Under the pieces are notes generated by a model that saw only the letters and a list, made by a program, of their open reading frames with translations, searched no databases and was not told where the DNA came from. Shown here one piece after another: positions 12,333-13,465 of a stretch of DNA of 13,465 nucleotides; the first letter of the stretch is position 1, and each line of letters opens with the position of its first letter. The stretch is taken from the NCBI GenBank assembly GCA_036389695.1, contig DASVWG010000498.1, forward strand, positions 1 through 13,465. Direction: 5' to 3'. Position numbers and translations under genes: made by a program. The stretch comes from JALZHR01 sp036389695 (GTDB taxonomy: Bacteria > Acidobacteriota > Blastocatellia > Pyrinomonadales > Pyrinomonadaceae).

Positions 12333-13220
12333 TCAAGTGAGCGGTCGGACGGTTTTGCGGTTGTTGAAAATGGTATGCGCGACGATGGTCGCGATGATAA
12401 TCACGCCGCCGGTGATTGCCCATTGGCTCGGTTTTTCGCCGACGAAAAGAAAAACCCAGACCGGATTCAGCAGCGGCTCGACAAAGCCGATGATGCTCGC
12501 GTCGAGCGAGCGGACGCCGCGCGAAACGCCGTTCGTGAATAAAACATAAGCGATGCCGATTTGGAAAACTCCCAGGAATAAAATAGCGAGAAAATCCTTT
12601 CCGTCGGGCTGCGGCGGATTTTGCGCCAGCAGCGGAATCATAAACAGCACAATCAACAGGTTACCGTAGAAAACCGACAGCGCCGGATTTTTATTTTCCA
12701 GCGAGCGCGGGTGGCGCAGGAAAACGAAATACAAGCCGAAAAAAATGCCGGACAAGAGCGCGACAAAGTTGCCGACGAAAACGTTTGCGGCGAGCTTGTT
12801 TTCCGCGCCCGGCGTTTCGAGAAAAAACAAGCTCATTCCGGCGAGACAAAAAACGACGGTTATCAAATCGCGAAAGCGGAATCTTTCTTTTAAGATAAAC
12901 GGCGAGAGAATCAGAATGTAAATCGGCGCGGTGTATTGCAGAAAAATCGCGTTGGCGGCGGTCGTCTGTTTGTTGGCGTAGACGAAACAGGTCAGCGTTC
13001 CGGCGTAAAGAAACGAAGTCAGAAGCGTAAATTTATCGAGCTTTAAGCCTTTCCGGTAAGTGAAAATCGCCACCGTCAGCGCCGCGAAAAGCGAGCGTCC
13101 GGCATTGACGGCAAAAGCGTCGAGCGTCGTCATCTTGATAAAAAGCCCGCCCGTGCTCCAAAGCAGAACGGCGAGCAGAACTAAAATAACCGGCGGAAAT
13201 TTTGAAGTGTCTTTATTCAC
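12333..13220 (-). CDS. EamA/DMT-family transporter, 295 aa
   Basis: About ten hydrophobic helices are arranged as two EamA repeats. The first (about residues 10-134) carries WSTGGLFIK and YTAPIYILILSPFILKE (96-112), the second (about 147-285) EPLLNPVWVFLFVGE (248-262), the paired signatures of drug/metabolite transporters. Members export amino acids, sugars or other metabolites across the inner membrane; the substrate is not visible. The frame stays open to a TTG at 13275-13277, but that stretch runs through the GCAGAGACGC repeat, so I take GTG at 13218-13220, ten residues before helix 1. No Shine-Dalgarno precedes either start, perhaps because the repeat displaced the original leader. The C-terminus is short and basic. 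Confidence 0.9.
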   Translation of the reverse strand: MNKDTSKFPPVILVLLAVLLWSTGGLFIKMTTLDAFAVNAGRSLFAALTVAIFTYRKGLKLDKFTLLTSFLYAGTLTCFVYANKQTTAANAIFLQYTAPIYILILSPFILKERFRFRDLITVVFCLAGMSLFFLETPGAENKLAANVFVGNFVALLSGIFFGLYFVFLRHPRSLENKNPALSVFYGNLLIVLFMIPLLAQNPPQPDGKDFLAILFLGVFQIGIAYVLFTNGVSRGVRSLDASIIGFVEPLLNPVWVFLFVGEKPSQWAITGGVIIIATIVAHTIFNNRKTVRPLT

Positions 13221-13239
13221 GAAAAAATTGAATTGAACC

Positions 13240-13382
13240 GCAGAGACGCCGCAGACGCAGAGTTTTTTGAAAAACAAATTTACAGGGATAACAGGATATA
13301 CAGGGATAAGAAAGATTTATTTTAAATCCCTGTTCATCCTGTTATCCCTGTAAATTCTCTTTCTTCCTCTCTGCGTCTCTGC
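13240..13382. repeat. Nested compound inverted repeat
   Basis: The outer pair is a left arm GCAGAGACGC plus CGCAGAC plus GCAGAG (13240-13262) against a right arm CTCTCTGCGTCTCTGC (13367-13382). The inner pair (13277-13307 and 13326-13356) has 31-base arms built on TACAGGGATAACAGGAT, 29 of 31 matching. Two unrelated repeat families are thus nested one in the other. It lies between the stop of the right-hand gene (13391-13393) and the EamA start. Confidence 0.85.
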
Positions 13383-13390
13383 ATTGAAAA

Positions 13391-13465
13391 TTACTTTGAA
13401 TTGTCCGTCGCGGCGGCAATCGTTTCGCGCAGCTTGGCGGCGGAAGTCGTCGCCGGTTCGAGTTC
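13391..13465 (-). CDS. 3' end of an unidentified gene
   Basis: Only 24 C-terminal codons are inside the window: ELEPATTSAAKLRETIAAAT then DNSK and TAA (13391-13393). Codon use matches the other genes (GCG, GCC, ACG) and the stop is directly followed by the repeat at 13382. The piece is an alanine-rich amphipathic helix, too short to name. Confidence 0.6.
   Translation of the reverse strand, partial: ELEPATTSAAKLRETIAAATDNSK

Noticed and set aside
13221..13277. Longer EamA start at TTG 13275-13277
   Set aside because: The extra 19 residues are encoded by the GCAGAGACGC repeat and lack a ribosome binding site; helix 1 starts close to the GTG at 13220.

Overview
The window is 13.5 kb of bacterial chromosome at roughly 50% GC. 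All but one of the genes lie on the minus strand, so the map reads right to left. Long spaced gene ends, strong AAGGAG or AGGAGGTGA ribosome binding sites, many secreted proteins of unknown function and a GTP-type PEP carboxykinase suggest a heterotroph, perhaps an acidobacterium of the Blastocatellia/Pyrinomonadales type. That placement is an impression from gene style, not a demonstrated assignment. There are no tRNA or rRNA genes, insertion sequences, phage genes or CRISPR arrays.

Layout from right to left. 13391-13465 is the 3' end of an unidentified gene. It is followed by a nested compound hairpin (13240-13382) and an EamA-family transporter (12333-13220). A small plus-strand gene (11812-12255) converges on the transporter, and the two stops flank a heptamer hairpin. 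A 326-bp divergent region with AT-rich palindromes then leads to pckG (9527-11485), which ends in a clear terminator. Next come a small two-helix membrane protein (9105-9461), a Gly/Arg-repeat secreted protein (8499-8906) and a Tyr/Arg-rich secreted protein (7875-8345), the last two each with its own terminator. After these is a short transcription unit (7505-7796) with a perfect ribosome binding site but only a 13-codon frame, then a 31-bp inverted repeat. Leftwards follow a tandem FN3-like protein (6876-7382), a striking fusion of an arginyltransferase-like GNAT domain with a nucleotidyltransferase domain (5638-6807), and a class I methyltransferase (4697-5497). Further left are a second Tyr/Arg-rich secreted protein (4034-4468, paralogous to 7875-8345), a short M1 metallopeptidase (2587-3924), a translationally coupled pair (zinc-ribbon membrane protein 2015-2440 and secreted protein 1488-2018), a secreted protein of unknown function (433-1254) and the start of a DoxX-family protein (1-289).

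Few of the genes form an obvious pathway. The region looks like a set of mostly single-gene transcription units, many with an intrinsic terminator built on a shared GGCGA...TCGCC core. The most unusual structure is at the gene ends. Three of them carry inverted arrays of 7-bp repeats, a different heptamer each time but nearly always containing TGA on the strand being read. In one case, the M1 peptidase, the array itself encodes the last five residues and the stop codon. The best protein-level novelty is the GNAT/nucleotidyltransferase fusion.
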